In this document: positions 1 through 5,067 of the stretch, one piece after another
Layout: each line of letters begins with the position of its first letter
How positions within the stretch are numbered: position 1 is the first letter of the stretch
Assembly (NCBI GenBank): GCA_964429485.1
Contig: CAYSBW010000076.1
Span: 1-9,120 of the forward strand
DNA length: 9,120 bases
Direction: 5' to 3'
From: JAPLKB01 sp964429485
Lineage (GTDB): Bacteria > Desulfobacterota > Syntrophorhabdia > Syntrophorhabdales > Syntrophorhabdaceae
Translations under genes and position numbers: made by a program
The notes under the pieces: generated by a model
What the model was told of the DNA's origin: nothing
Database searches by the model: none
What the model saw: the letters and a program-made list of their open reading frames with translations, nothing else

Positions 1-783
1 TCAGGGAATCCTGATTGCCTTGGCATAGGCGAATATAGCCTCAACATAATTATCACAGTGGTTATAAGCCCACACAGCTTTTTTGTTTTTAACAGAATTA
101 CCTGTTTCCCAACCATGTGCTTTGAGATAATTAGCAATGCTTGACATGGCATCATGGAAATTGAAAAGATCTATGTTCCCGTCCTCATTACCGTCAATGG
201 CGTAATACAAATATGAAGAGGGAATAAACTGACAGATACCAAAGGCGCCTGCCCATGAGCCTTTAATTGAAAAAGGATCCTGATTGTTATTTTTGCTGAG
301 TACCAGCAAGTTTATCAGCTCTTCAGATGCCCAGTCTGAACGTCTGTTTTCAAATACTGCCATTGTCAGCAGACTGTTGAATACAGGATAATTGCCCTTT
401 ATATTCCCGAGATTGGTTTCGACCCTGTAGATTGCCACGATAATCTCTTTTTCTATGCCGAATCTTTTTTCTATTTCTTCAAAGGCTGCCTTATTTTCCT
501 TGAGAACTTTCTGTCCCCTTAGAATTGACTTTTTTGTCAGAAGGCCGAATTTACTACTCATGTAATTCAAGCCCTTGGCTTTTCTGCCGAGCATTTCAGG
601 ATAGAGTTTTATACGTTGATCAGAAAAAATATTTTCTATTTCTTTATCACTGAAACCCTTTTCTTTAAGCTTCTCAAGGATAATTTCCTTTTTTGTTTCA
701 AAATCAGATGGCATTTTGTTTGATGCAATGACATTAAAGGAAATTAAAATGAAGAAAATGATCAATATAGTTAAAAATTTCAA
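1..783 (-). CDS. MltB-type lytic murein transglycosylase (SLT_2 family), secreted
   Basis: Predicted to cleave the MurNAc-GlcNAc bond of peptidoglycan in the periplasm, leaving 1,6-anhydro-MurNAc ends. Numbering from the upstream GTG at 796-798 (265 aa), the family features are in order: a hydrophobic signal peptide (about residues 7-26, no lipobox cysteine, so probably soluble rather than a lipoprotein); the catalytic Glu127 in YRVETNLG; SWAGAFGICQF at 181-191; and an Asp/Asn-rich loop DGNEDGNIDLF (202-212) like the EF-hand calcium loop of E. coli MltB/Slt35, followed by DAMSSIANYLKAHGW. It is shorter than E. coli MltB (about 361 aa) and has no C-terminal peptidoglycan-binding domain. I prefer the TTG at 781-783 because a strong AGGGGGG (789-795) lies 5 nt before it; the GTG start would bury that site inside the gene. 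The stop codon is the first three bases of the window, so the gene is complete. It lies downstream of fbp on the same strand, 116-131 bp away. Confidence 0.88.
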   Translation of the reverse strand: MKFLTILIIFFILISFNVIASNKMPSDFETKKEIILEKLKEKGFSDKEIENIFSDQRIKLYPEMLGRKAKGLNYMSSKFGLLTKKSILRGQKVLKENKAAFEEIEKRFGIEKEIIVAIYRVETNLGNIKGNYPVFNSLLTMAVFENRRSDWASEELINLLVLSKNNNQDPFSIKGSWAGAFGICQFIPSSYLYYAIDGNEDGNIDLFNFHDAMSSIANYLKAHGWETGNSVKNKKAVWAYNHCDNYVEAIFAYAKAIRIP

Positions 784-788
784 GAAAA

Positions 789-795
789 CCCCCCT
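789..795 (-). promoter_or_regulatory. Ribosome binding site deciding a TTG start for the transglycosylase
   Basis: On the minus strand AGGGGGG is followed by TTTTC and then TTG (783-781). The longest frame begins at GTG (798-796), just upstream of this purine run, and no comparable site precedes that GTG, where the sequence is only A-rich. The TTG start gives a protein beginning MKFLTILIIFF, a normal signal-peptide start. Confidence 0.5.
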
Positions 796-808
796 CACTT
801 TTTTTTAA

Positions 809-833
809 AAGTCTTTATGTTTTTTTATAGACC
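809..833 (-). terminator. Weak hairpin between fbp and the transglycosylase gene
   Basis: Read on the minus strand, AGGTCT and AGACTT can pair (six pairs, one G-U) around an A-rich loop, followed by a short run of T. It lies about 80 bp after the fbp stop, inside a very T-rich (plus-strand) stretch at about 799-880. The stem is AT-rich and the U-tract is short, so this may at most attenuate read-through from fbp. It could be chance in low-complexity sequence. Confidence 0.2.
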
Positions 834-914
834 TTTTTATCTTTTTTACCGGGGTCTTTTTTTATCCCTTAGTGTTTTTTCAGATTCAAAAATATCCATA
901 TAATTATTAATGGT

Positions 915-1907
915 TCAGGTACTTTGTTTTTTAAGAATAGCTGAAATCTCATTTATCAGTGGTTTTGAGCCAACATAAAGGGCGCTTCTTTGATGGTGCG
1001 TTTTTGGTTTAATATCAAGGATTGGTATTCCTCTTTCATCTACAGAATCACCGCCTGCTTCGCGACACATAAAAGAAACAACAGAGGCTTCATACATAAG
1101 TCTGAGTTTCCCGTTAGGCCTGTTTTTGTCAGGGTTTGGATGATTTACTATGGCAGGATACATGAACATTCCTCCATTGGTGAGTATACGGTGAAAATCT
1201 GCTGCCAGAGAACCTACGTATCTGAAAGAATATTTGTTAATGTTATTGGTGATCCATTTCTGGATGTTTTCGGCATAGGTATGTTTGTTGGCAGCGTTGA
1301 AAGAGAGTTCCCAGGTTTTACTATTTTCAGGAAGCATCATTCGAACAGGTTTGACATAATTCATTGTGCTGTCAATGTGGAATCGCCATGTACCGGCCTC
1401 TCTCAATGCAAGGGTGAAAGTGCCTGTGGGCATGACAAACATCCCTGCAGTTATATATTCTTTTCCAGCCCTTAAATGGCCATCTTCAGGCCCTTCAATA
1501 TTACGCTTGGCAATACCGAATAGAAATGCTACAGGTAACCCGTGTGCAACGTTTGAAGAGCCGTCAAGGGGATCGAAATAAACAAAGTATCGGCCTCCTT
1601 CTGTGTTAAAATGCATTACGTCTTCTTCTTCCTCACTTACTGCTGAAATTACTCTGTTGGTGGTTTTAAGATAATGAACTGTTATCTCATGAGCAATCTG
1701 ATCCATGCGCATAACATCTTCACCCTGTATATTAATTTTATCCGTACAGCCCAGATTTCCCTTTAATGCACCTGTAAGGTAGTAGTACTGGATACGTTTT
1801 GCTGCACTGATGATAGCATCCATCAGAACAGGGAAATGATAAGTGCGGTTATATTTTTCCTGATGGGCAAGTAAAAAATTCATAAAAGTCTGTTCAAACT
1901 GTATCAT
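915..1907 (-). CDS. fbp: Class I fructose-1,6-bisphosphatase
   Basis: Hydrolyses fructose 1,6-bisphosphate to fructose 6-phosphate in the cytoplasm, the committing step of gluconeogenesis. The 330-aa length matches class I enzymes (E. coli Fbp 332 aa). Visible family motifs: NIQGE (59-63); the acidic metal-site run SEEEE (91-95); the signature DPLDGSSN (112-119) with Asp112 and Asp115; YVGSLAADFHR (230-240); the substrate loop GKLRLMYE (266-273); REAGG (282-286) with metal-ligand-type Glu283; and HQRSALYVGS near the C-terminus. The start is firm: AAAGGAG (1913-1919) sits 5 nt before the ATG. Two oddities are that NVAHG follows the signature where E. coli has NIDVN, and that the stretch just before the GKLRL loop is longer and proline/asparagine-rich. 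This suggests a divergent class I subgroup, but all main catalytic motifs are present. It is divergent from polX. Confidence 0.95.
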   Translation of the reverse strand: MIQFEQTFMNFLLAHQEKYNRTYHFPVLMDAIISAAKRIQYYYLTGALKGNLGCTDKINIQGEDVMRMDQIAHEITVHYLKTTNRVISAVSEEEEDVMHFNTEGGRYFVYFDPLDGSSNVAHGLPVAFLFGIAKRNIEGPEDGHLRAGKEYITAGMFVMPTGTFTLALREAGTWRFHIDSTMNYVKPVRMMLPENSKTWELSFNAANKHTYAENIQKWITNNINKYSFRYVGSLAADFHRILTNGGMFMYPAIVNHPNPDKNRPNGKLRLMYEASVVSFMCREAGGDSVDERGIPILDIKPKTHHQRSALYVGSKPLINEISAILKKQST

Positions 1908-1981
1908 TCGATCTCCTTTACAAATGTTGTTTTCAGCTCAGATAATTCAACCCTGACCCTGATTCTTGATGTTATTGAATT

Positions 1982-2010
1982 ATATTACTTTAGATTTAAT
2001 AATTTTTCAA
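1982..2010 (-). promoter_or_regulatory. Candidate sigma-70-type promoter for fbp
   Basis: On the minus strand TTGAAA (2010-2005) is followed after 17 nt by TAATAT (1987-1982), which overlaps a perfect TATAAT at 1984-1979 (20-nt spacing from the same -35). Either would start transcription about 65-70 nt upstream of the fbp ATG. This was matched to the consensus by eye in AT-rich DNA. Confidence 0.4.
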
Positions 2011-2011
2011 A

Positions 2012-2031
2012 CATGGAAGGGAAGTTCCATG
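2012..2031. repeat. Perfect 7-bp inverted repeat in the fbp/polX divergent region
   Basis: CATGGAA (2012-2018) and TTCCATG (2025-2031) form a perfect dyad around the 6-nt centre GGGAAG. There is no adjacent T-run on either side, so it is not a normal terminator. It lies next to the candidate -35 of the fbp promoter (2005-2010), a position suited to an operator. The right arm is reused in a second dyad with 2080-2088. Confidence 0.55.
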
Positions 2032-2047
2032 AATATAAATCTGCTGT

Positions 2048-2064
2048 TTTTTTATAATATCGGA
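2048..2064 (+). repeat. Copy 1 of a 17-bp sequence (T6-ATAATATCGGA) upstream of polX, containing TATAAT
   Basis: This stretch includes a perfect TATAAT (2053-2058) and is identical over 17 bases to the minus-strand sequence at 4954-4938, upstream of the Rieske gene. If the TATAAT is a -10 box, transcription would begin near 2065 and give a leader of about 60 nt that starts inside the GTTG/CAAC dyad. No good -35 is visible at 17 nt (TGAATA). Confidence 0.45.
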
Positions 2065-2081
2065 TTGTTGCCCGCAACGAT
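2064..2081. repeat. Dyad ATTGTTG-CCCG-CAACGAT upstream of polX
   Basis: The arms 2064-2070 and 2075-2081 pair over seven positions (one T-G) around CCCG. At its core is the palindrome GTTGCCCGCAAC. It begins exactly where the 17-bp repeat ends, at the expected start point of a promoter using TATAAT 2053-2058. It could be an operator or a 5' leader hairpin. It has no T-run, so it is not a terminator. Confidence 0.4.
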
Positions 2082-2090
2082 TCATGGATG

Positions 2091-2120
2091 TTGACTAAAC
2101 TTTATTTTTTATAAGATAAT
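2091..2120 (+). promoter_or_regulatory. Candidate polX promoter placed almost on the start codon
   Basis: TTGACT (2091-2096, five of six matches to the -35 consensus), an 18-nt T-rich spacer, then GATAAT (2115-2120, five of six). The expected start point falls at or next to the polX ATG (2127), so use of this promoter would give a leaderless or nearly leaderless mRNA. The upstream TATAAT at 2053-2058 is the alternative. Confidence 0.4.
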
Positions 2121-2126
2121 AGGACC

Positions 2127-3842
2127 ATGAGCAATGAGTCCATTATAAATATTCTTGAAGAGATAGCAACCCTTCTTGAGATCAAAGGAGAAAATCAGTT
2201 TAAAGTAAAAGCTTATTATAATGCTGCAAAAACACTTTCAGGCATTGATAATCTTGAAGATGTTATAAGCCAGAAGAGGCTCCGTGAGATTAAGGGAATA
2301 GGTGAGGCACTTTCAAAAAAGATCGAAGAATACCATGAGACCGGTATAATAATGTATTACGAAGAATTGAAAAAAGAAATTCCTGCATCATTGCTTGAGC
2401 TTACCGATATACCTAATCTTGGACCAAAAAAGATCAAAATCCTTTATGATAAACTTGGCATTACAAATATTGGTGAGCTTGAATATGCCTGTAAAGAAAA
2501 CAGGCTCATTATTCTGCCCGGATTTGGAGAGAAAACACAGCAAAAGATTCTAAAAGGGATTGAGTTTATTAAAAGGCACAAAGGAGAGTTTCTTTTAGGA
2601 GATGTGTATCATGACGCTGACAGAATAAAAAAAAGACTTGAAACAAAGACAGGAAAGGGATTTGTTGAAATATGCGGAAGTATTCGCAGGTGCAAAGAGA
2701 CTGTAAAGGACATAGACATACTTGTTGCCGGAGAGAGGGATGAAGAAATATCATCTTATTTTACTTCAATGCCGGAAATCGATGAGGTTTTTCTCAGGGG
2801 TGATACAAAAACATCCTGTCGTTTGAAAACAGGGATTGAGGTTGATCTGAGAGTTGTAAGTCCGGAAGCCTATCCATATGCACTTGTTTATTTTACCGGA
2901 AGCAAGGAACATAACGTAAGGTTGCGCGGCATTTCCAGAAAAAAGGGATGGAAACTTAATGAATACGGGCTTTTCAAGGAAGATGATCTTATAGTTTGTA
3001 AGACAGAAAAGGATATTTATGATGTTCTGGGTCTTGACTATATACCGCCGGAATTGAGAGAGGATAACGGTGAAATAGAAGCATCTCAAAAAGGGATGCT
3101 TCCGGAACTCGTAAAGACTGAAGATATTAAAGGCGTATTCCATATACACACAGACTTTAGCGATGGCGTTGATACAATTGAAAGATTAGGGGACAAAGCA
3201 AGAAAGATGGGGTTTACATATATGGGTATTGCCGACCATAGCAGGAGTGCCTATTATGCAGGAGGGCTGAAGATTGATGATATTTACAGACAGTGGGAAA
3301 TTATTGACAGGCTGAATGAAAAATCAAATGATTTTTACATTTTCAAGGGTATTGAAAGTGATATCCTGCCTGACGGCAGCCTTGATTATGAACAGGAAAT
3401 ACTAAAAGGTTTTGATTTTGTTATTGCATCAATTCATTCGAGTTTCAACCTGAGTCAGGAAGCTCAGGAAAAAAGAATTTTGCGGGCAATGGAAAATCCC
3501 TGCACAACCATGATTGGTCATCCAACGGGCAGACTTTTGCTTTCACGAGACGGATATTGTGTTGATATGAGGCATATAATCGAAGGAGCCGCAATGAACA
3601 ATGTTATTATAGAGCTTAATGCAAGCCACTATCGTCTTGATATAGACTGGAGATATCTTAAATATACGAAAGAAAAGGGAGTTGTAATTTCCATCAACCC
3701 TGATGCACATGCAGCAGCAGATTTGAATGAAACTGTTTATGGTGTCGGCATTGCCCGCAAGGGCTGGCAGGAGAAAAAAAATGTTCTGAACACCTGTACC
3801 GCCGAAGAAGTAATGAAGATATTCAAAAACAGAAAAACTTAA
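2127..3842 (+). CDS. polX: DNA polymerase X family protein with C-terminal PHP domain
   Basis: A gap-filling repair polymerase with a predicted metal-dependent 3'-5' exonuclease/AP-endonuclease domain, acting on DNA in the cytoplasm. At 571 aa it has the usual bacterial PolX length. Order: helix-hairpin-helix DNA-binding segments (LREIKGIGEALSKK 52-65, LTDIPNLGPKK 92-102, LPGFGEKTQQK 130-140); the Pol X nucleotidyltransferase core with GSIRR (184-188), catalytic Asp195 and Asp197 (DIDIL) and Asp240 (EVDLR); then YFTGSKEHNVRLR (255-267). A PHP domain fills about 335-571 and keeps the full set of metal ligands: His339, His341, Asp346, His371, Glu410, His437, His465, Asp526 and His528. Both activities are therefore expected to be intact. 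The ATG agrees with the family N-terminus (ILEEIATLLEIKG). AGGA at 2121-2124 is only 2 nt from the ATG, an unusually short spacing. Monocistronic by context; divergent from fbp. Confidence 0.96.
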   Translation: MSNESIINILEEIATLLEIKGENQFKVKAYYNAAKTLSGIDNLEDVISQKRLREIKGIGEALSKKIEEYHETGIIMYYEELKKEIPASLLELTDIPNLGPKKIKILYDKLGITNIGELEYACKENRLIILPGFGEKTQQKILKGIEFIKRHKGEFLLGDVYHDADRIKKRLETKTGKGFVEICGSIRRCKETVKDIDILVAGERDEEISSYFTSMPEIDEVFLRGDTKTSCRLKTGIEVDLRVVSPEAYPYALVYFTGSKEHNVRLRGISRKKGWKLNEYGLFKEDDLIVCKTEKDIYDVLGLDYIPPELREDNGEIEASQKGMLPELVKTEDIKGVFHIHTDFSDGVDTIERLGDKARKMGFTYMGIADHSRSAYYAGGLKIDDIYRQWEIIDRLNEKSNDFYIFKGIESDILPDGSLDYEQEILKGFDFVIASIHSSFNLSQEAQEKRILRAMENPCTTMIGHPTGRLLLSRDGYCVDMRHIIEGAAMNNVIIELNASHYRLDIDWRYLKYTKEKGVVISINPDAHAAADLNETVYGVGIARKGWQEKKNVLNTCTAEEVMKIFKNRKT

Positions 3843-4002
3843 ATCTGTGATGAAACATCAACAATTTGTAAGACCAAGTAACAGAAAAACACTGGTTGTC
3901 AATACAGGAGAGATAATAATAAGCTTTTGAACATTTTTCCTGTCTTAATACTTACACTTTGTATTTCAGTTGGAAATATTTTGCTTTTTGTATATCAACA
4001 AT

Positions 4003-4029
4003 AAGACCTTAGTCAGCCCTGGTTTTTTT
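4003..4029 (+). terminator. Candidate rho-independent terminator for polX
   Basis: AAGACC (4003-4008) can pair with GGTTTT (4021-4026; one G-U) around a 12-nt loop, and a run of seven T (4023-4029) followed by CTTT ends the structure. It lies about 160 nt after the polX stop on the same strand. The stem is short and shares bases with the T-run, so it is a modest candidate. Confidence 0.35.
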
Positions 4030-4095
4030 CTTTATGAAAAGCACTACAAAATAATTGTCAGTTCTACGACAGACATTAAAAACTACCTGTTGTAT

Positions 4096-4101
4096 TATAA
4101 T
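4096..4101 (+). promoter_or_regulatory. Candidate -10 box (TATAAT) upstream of the lipoprotein gene
   Basis: An exact TATAAT lies 122 nt before the ATG at 4218 (80 nt before the alternative GTG at 4176). No convincing -35 hexamer is present at 16-19 nt (the sequence there is GACATTA-like). In such AT-rich DNA a perfect hexamer alone is weak evidence. Confidence 0.25.
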
Positions 4102-4217
4102 AATAATGGTGATATCTTTTGAGCAGATGGAACAATCATTGCATGATACAATTTTGCAGGAGAGGTGGTGACCTTGTGAACTTATATTTATTAAGGGCTG
4201 AAAGGCTTTTGCGCAAG

Positions 4218-4430
4218 ATGAAACATAAACTGCTGATAATTCTTTTAATTTTTGTTACGGTCGGATGTACTGCTTATTACACAAAGCCCGGCAAAAGCAA
4301 TGCCGACTTCAATAGAGACAAGCAGTACTGCGAAGGGATTGCAAAACGGGAGGCAGCACGCAATGGTACCAGGGTCTGTGATGAAATCGACCGGTGTCTC
4401 GTAAATACAAAGGGTTGGAAGAGAGATTAG
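4218..4430 (+). CDS. Small putative outer-membrane lipoprotein, function unknown
   Basis: The ATG at 4218 gives 70 residues: basic start MKHK, hydrophobic core LLIILLIFV and a lipobox-like TVGC, so Cys17 should be lipidated and the mature part is only 54 aa. The mature part has a pattern that recurs in small uncharacterised proteobacterial lipoproteins: Y-x-KPG, F-x-x-D-x-x-x-C (Cys38), then C-x5-C (Cys54, Cys60) and a KGW near the C-terminus. The three cysteines could form disulfides in the periplasm, or one may stay free. The frame is open back to a TTG at 4119. A GTG at 4176 has a better ribosome site (AGGTGG 4163-4168, 7 nt away) and would add 14 residues to the n-region; the ATG has only AAAGG at 12 nt. 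Stand-alone and convergent with the Rieske gene. No function can be assigned. Confidence 0.7.
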   Translation: MKHKLLIILLIFVTVGCTAYYTKPGKSNADFNRDKQYCEGIAKREAARNGTRVCDEIDRCLVNTKGWKRD

Positions 4431-4431
4431 T

Positions 4432-4459
4432 AAACAAGTAGAAGTTTTGAGCCTTGTTT
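4432..4459. terminator. Hairpin after the lipoprotein gene, possibly a weak terminator
   Basis: AAACAAG (4432-4438) and CTTGTTT (4453-4459) form a perfect 7-bp stem around 14 nt, starting two bases after the lipoprotein stop. It is followed by CCTCCTT rather than a clean T-run, so termination would be inefficient. The symmetric arms could serve both strands in this convergent region. Confidence 0.3.
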
Positions 4460-4532
4460 CCTCCTTATGTCAAAGTCCTTTCTGATGGAAGTTTCAATGT
4501 TGTAATCTGGTCAAGTCATATTTTGCATCGAC

Positions 4533-4566
4533 TCTTTGGCACAAAGAAGGCTGGGGCTTTTTTAAG
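4533..4566 (+). terminator. Tandem hairpins ending in T6 between the convergent genes
   Basis: TCTTTG (4533-4538) and CAAAGA (4542-4547) form a 6-bp stem with a 3-nt loop. Immediately after, AAAGAAGGC can alternatively pair with GCTTTTTT around TGGG (with two G-U pairs), ending in six T. The two stems share bases, so only one forms at a time. The position, on the plus strand after the lipoprotein gene and before the Rieske stop, suits transcription termination. Confidence 0.3.
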
Positions 4567-4583
4567 GTTTCATGCTCCAATTT

Positions 4584-4919
4584 TCAGGCTTGTTTTATTC
4601 CTACCATAATATCGATTCCATCAACTTTGACAGAGTAACATTCTTGGTCAGCTGTTTTTATTTCTTTAAAACCGGTTTTGATCTCACCGACAGCTTCTCC
4701 TGTTTTTACAATAAATTGAGCACCGTGATGAGGGCATGTGACAATACCTCCCTTAAGAACACCCCGTGCCAGTGAACCCCCTGCATGGGAGCACTTGTTG
4801 GCAATTGCATAATAGGAACCATCCACATTTGCTAATAGCACCTCCCTGCCGTTTACAAGAACTCTTATCATGGCACCTACAGGTAATTCACCAGTTGCTG
4901 CCACCCTTACATATTCCAT
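4584..4919 (-). CDS. Stand-alone Rieske-type [2Fe-2S] ferredoxin
   Basis: A 111-residue soluble electron-transfer protein of the Rieske ferredoxin type (as in NirD or dioxygenase ferredoxin subunits). The two cluster-binding boxes are clear: C43-x-H45 in KCSHAGGSL and C62-x2-H65 in TCPHHGAQF, spaced 16 residues apart. A GSYYAIANKC lead-in and FIVKTGEAVG after the second box are typical. There is no signal peptide or membrane segment, so it is cytoplasmic. The ATG at 4917-4919 is preferred: AGGAG (4926-4930) lies 6 nt upstream, and MEYVRVAATGELPVG is a normal family N-terminus. The frame stays open upstream to 5132, but that part overlaps the 3' end of the purH-like gene and lacks Rieske similarity. 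It lies 148 bp downstream of the purH-like gene on the same strand, with its own candidate promoter, so it may be separately transcribed. The partner oxidoreductase is not in the window. Confidence 0.9.
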   Translation of the reverse strand: MEYVRVAATGELPVGAMIRVLVNGREVLLANVDGSYYAIANKCSHAGGSLARGVLKGGIVTCPHHGAQFIVKTGEAVGEIKTGFKEIKTADQECYSVKVDGIDIMVGIKQA

Positions 4920-4937
4920 CTTTTTCTCCTCTTCATT

Positions 4938-4954
4938 TCCGATATTATAAAAAA
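4938..4954 (-). repeat. Copy 2 of the 17-bp sequence, likely -10 region of the Rieske gene
   Basis: On the minus strand T6-ATAATATCGGA is identical to 2048-2064 on the plus strand. It contains TATAAT (4949-4944), which would start transcription near 4937 and leave an 18-nt leader carrying the AGGAG ribosome site. At 17 nt upstream the -35 would be CCAACA (4972-4967), only three of six matches. Having the same core upstream of two genes supports a promoter role. Confidence 0.45.
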
Positions 4955-5067
4955 CAACGGGGATCCTGTTGGCATGGAGACTTATTGAAGTTGATATCCC
5001 AAGCAGGTGAATCCTCAAGAGCTTTTCATACGCAGTACTTATAATTATTAAAATTGGACCTATAATA

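Larger units (their letters stand above)
2026..2088. repeat. 9-bp inverted repeat TCCATGAAT ... ATTCATGGA
   Basis: TCCATGAAT at 2026-2034 is the exact reverse complement of ATTCATGGA at 2080-2088, with the shared 17-mer and the GTTG/CAAC dyad lying between them. The arms are 45 nt apart. They could be paired binding sites for one regulator of fbp and polX, or alternative mRNA pairing with the 2012-2031 repeat. No function is shown by the sequence alone. Confidence 0.4.
3843..4217. other. Gene-poor interval between polX and the lipoprotein gene
   Basis: This 375-bp AT-rich stretch holds no credible coding sequence. The only ATG frame near polX (from 3850) would give about 26 residues with no recognisable site or homology. 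Contents: a GATG-aaa-CATC mini hairpin just after the polX stop, a loose inverted repeat ACAGGA (3904-3909)/TCCTGT (3938-3943), the candidate polX terminator (4003-4029), a consensus TATAAT (4096-4101) and a short (TAA)n run. The last 42 bases could be coding if the lipoprotein begins at GTG 4176. Confidence 0.5.

Noticed and set aside
990..1475. A 161-codon plus-strand open frame within fbp
   Set aside because: It is antisense to a clear class I FBPase, with no domain or supported start; a shadow frame.
3850..3930. A 26-codon ATG frame just after polX
   Set aside because: Too short, with no ribosome site and no recognisable product; expected by chance in this AT-rich interval.
4097..4108. 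(TAA/ATA) triplet run near the lipoprotein promoter
   Set aside because: About four units of low-complexity sequence; not a meaningful tandem repeat.
4119..4217. TTG-initiated extension of the lipoprotein frame
   Set aside because: The added residues (beginning MSRWNNHC) would displace the signal peptide from the N-terminus, and no ribosome site precedes the TTG. Only the GTG at 4176 remains a real alternative.
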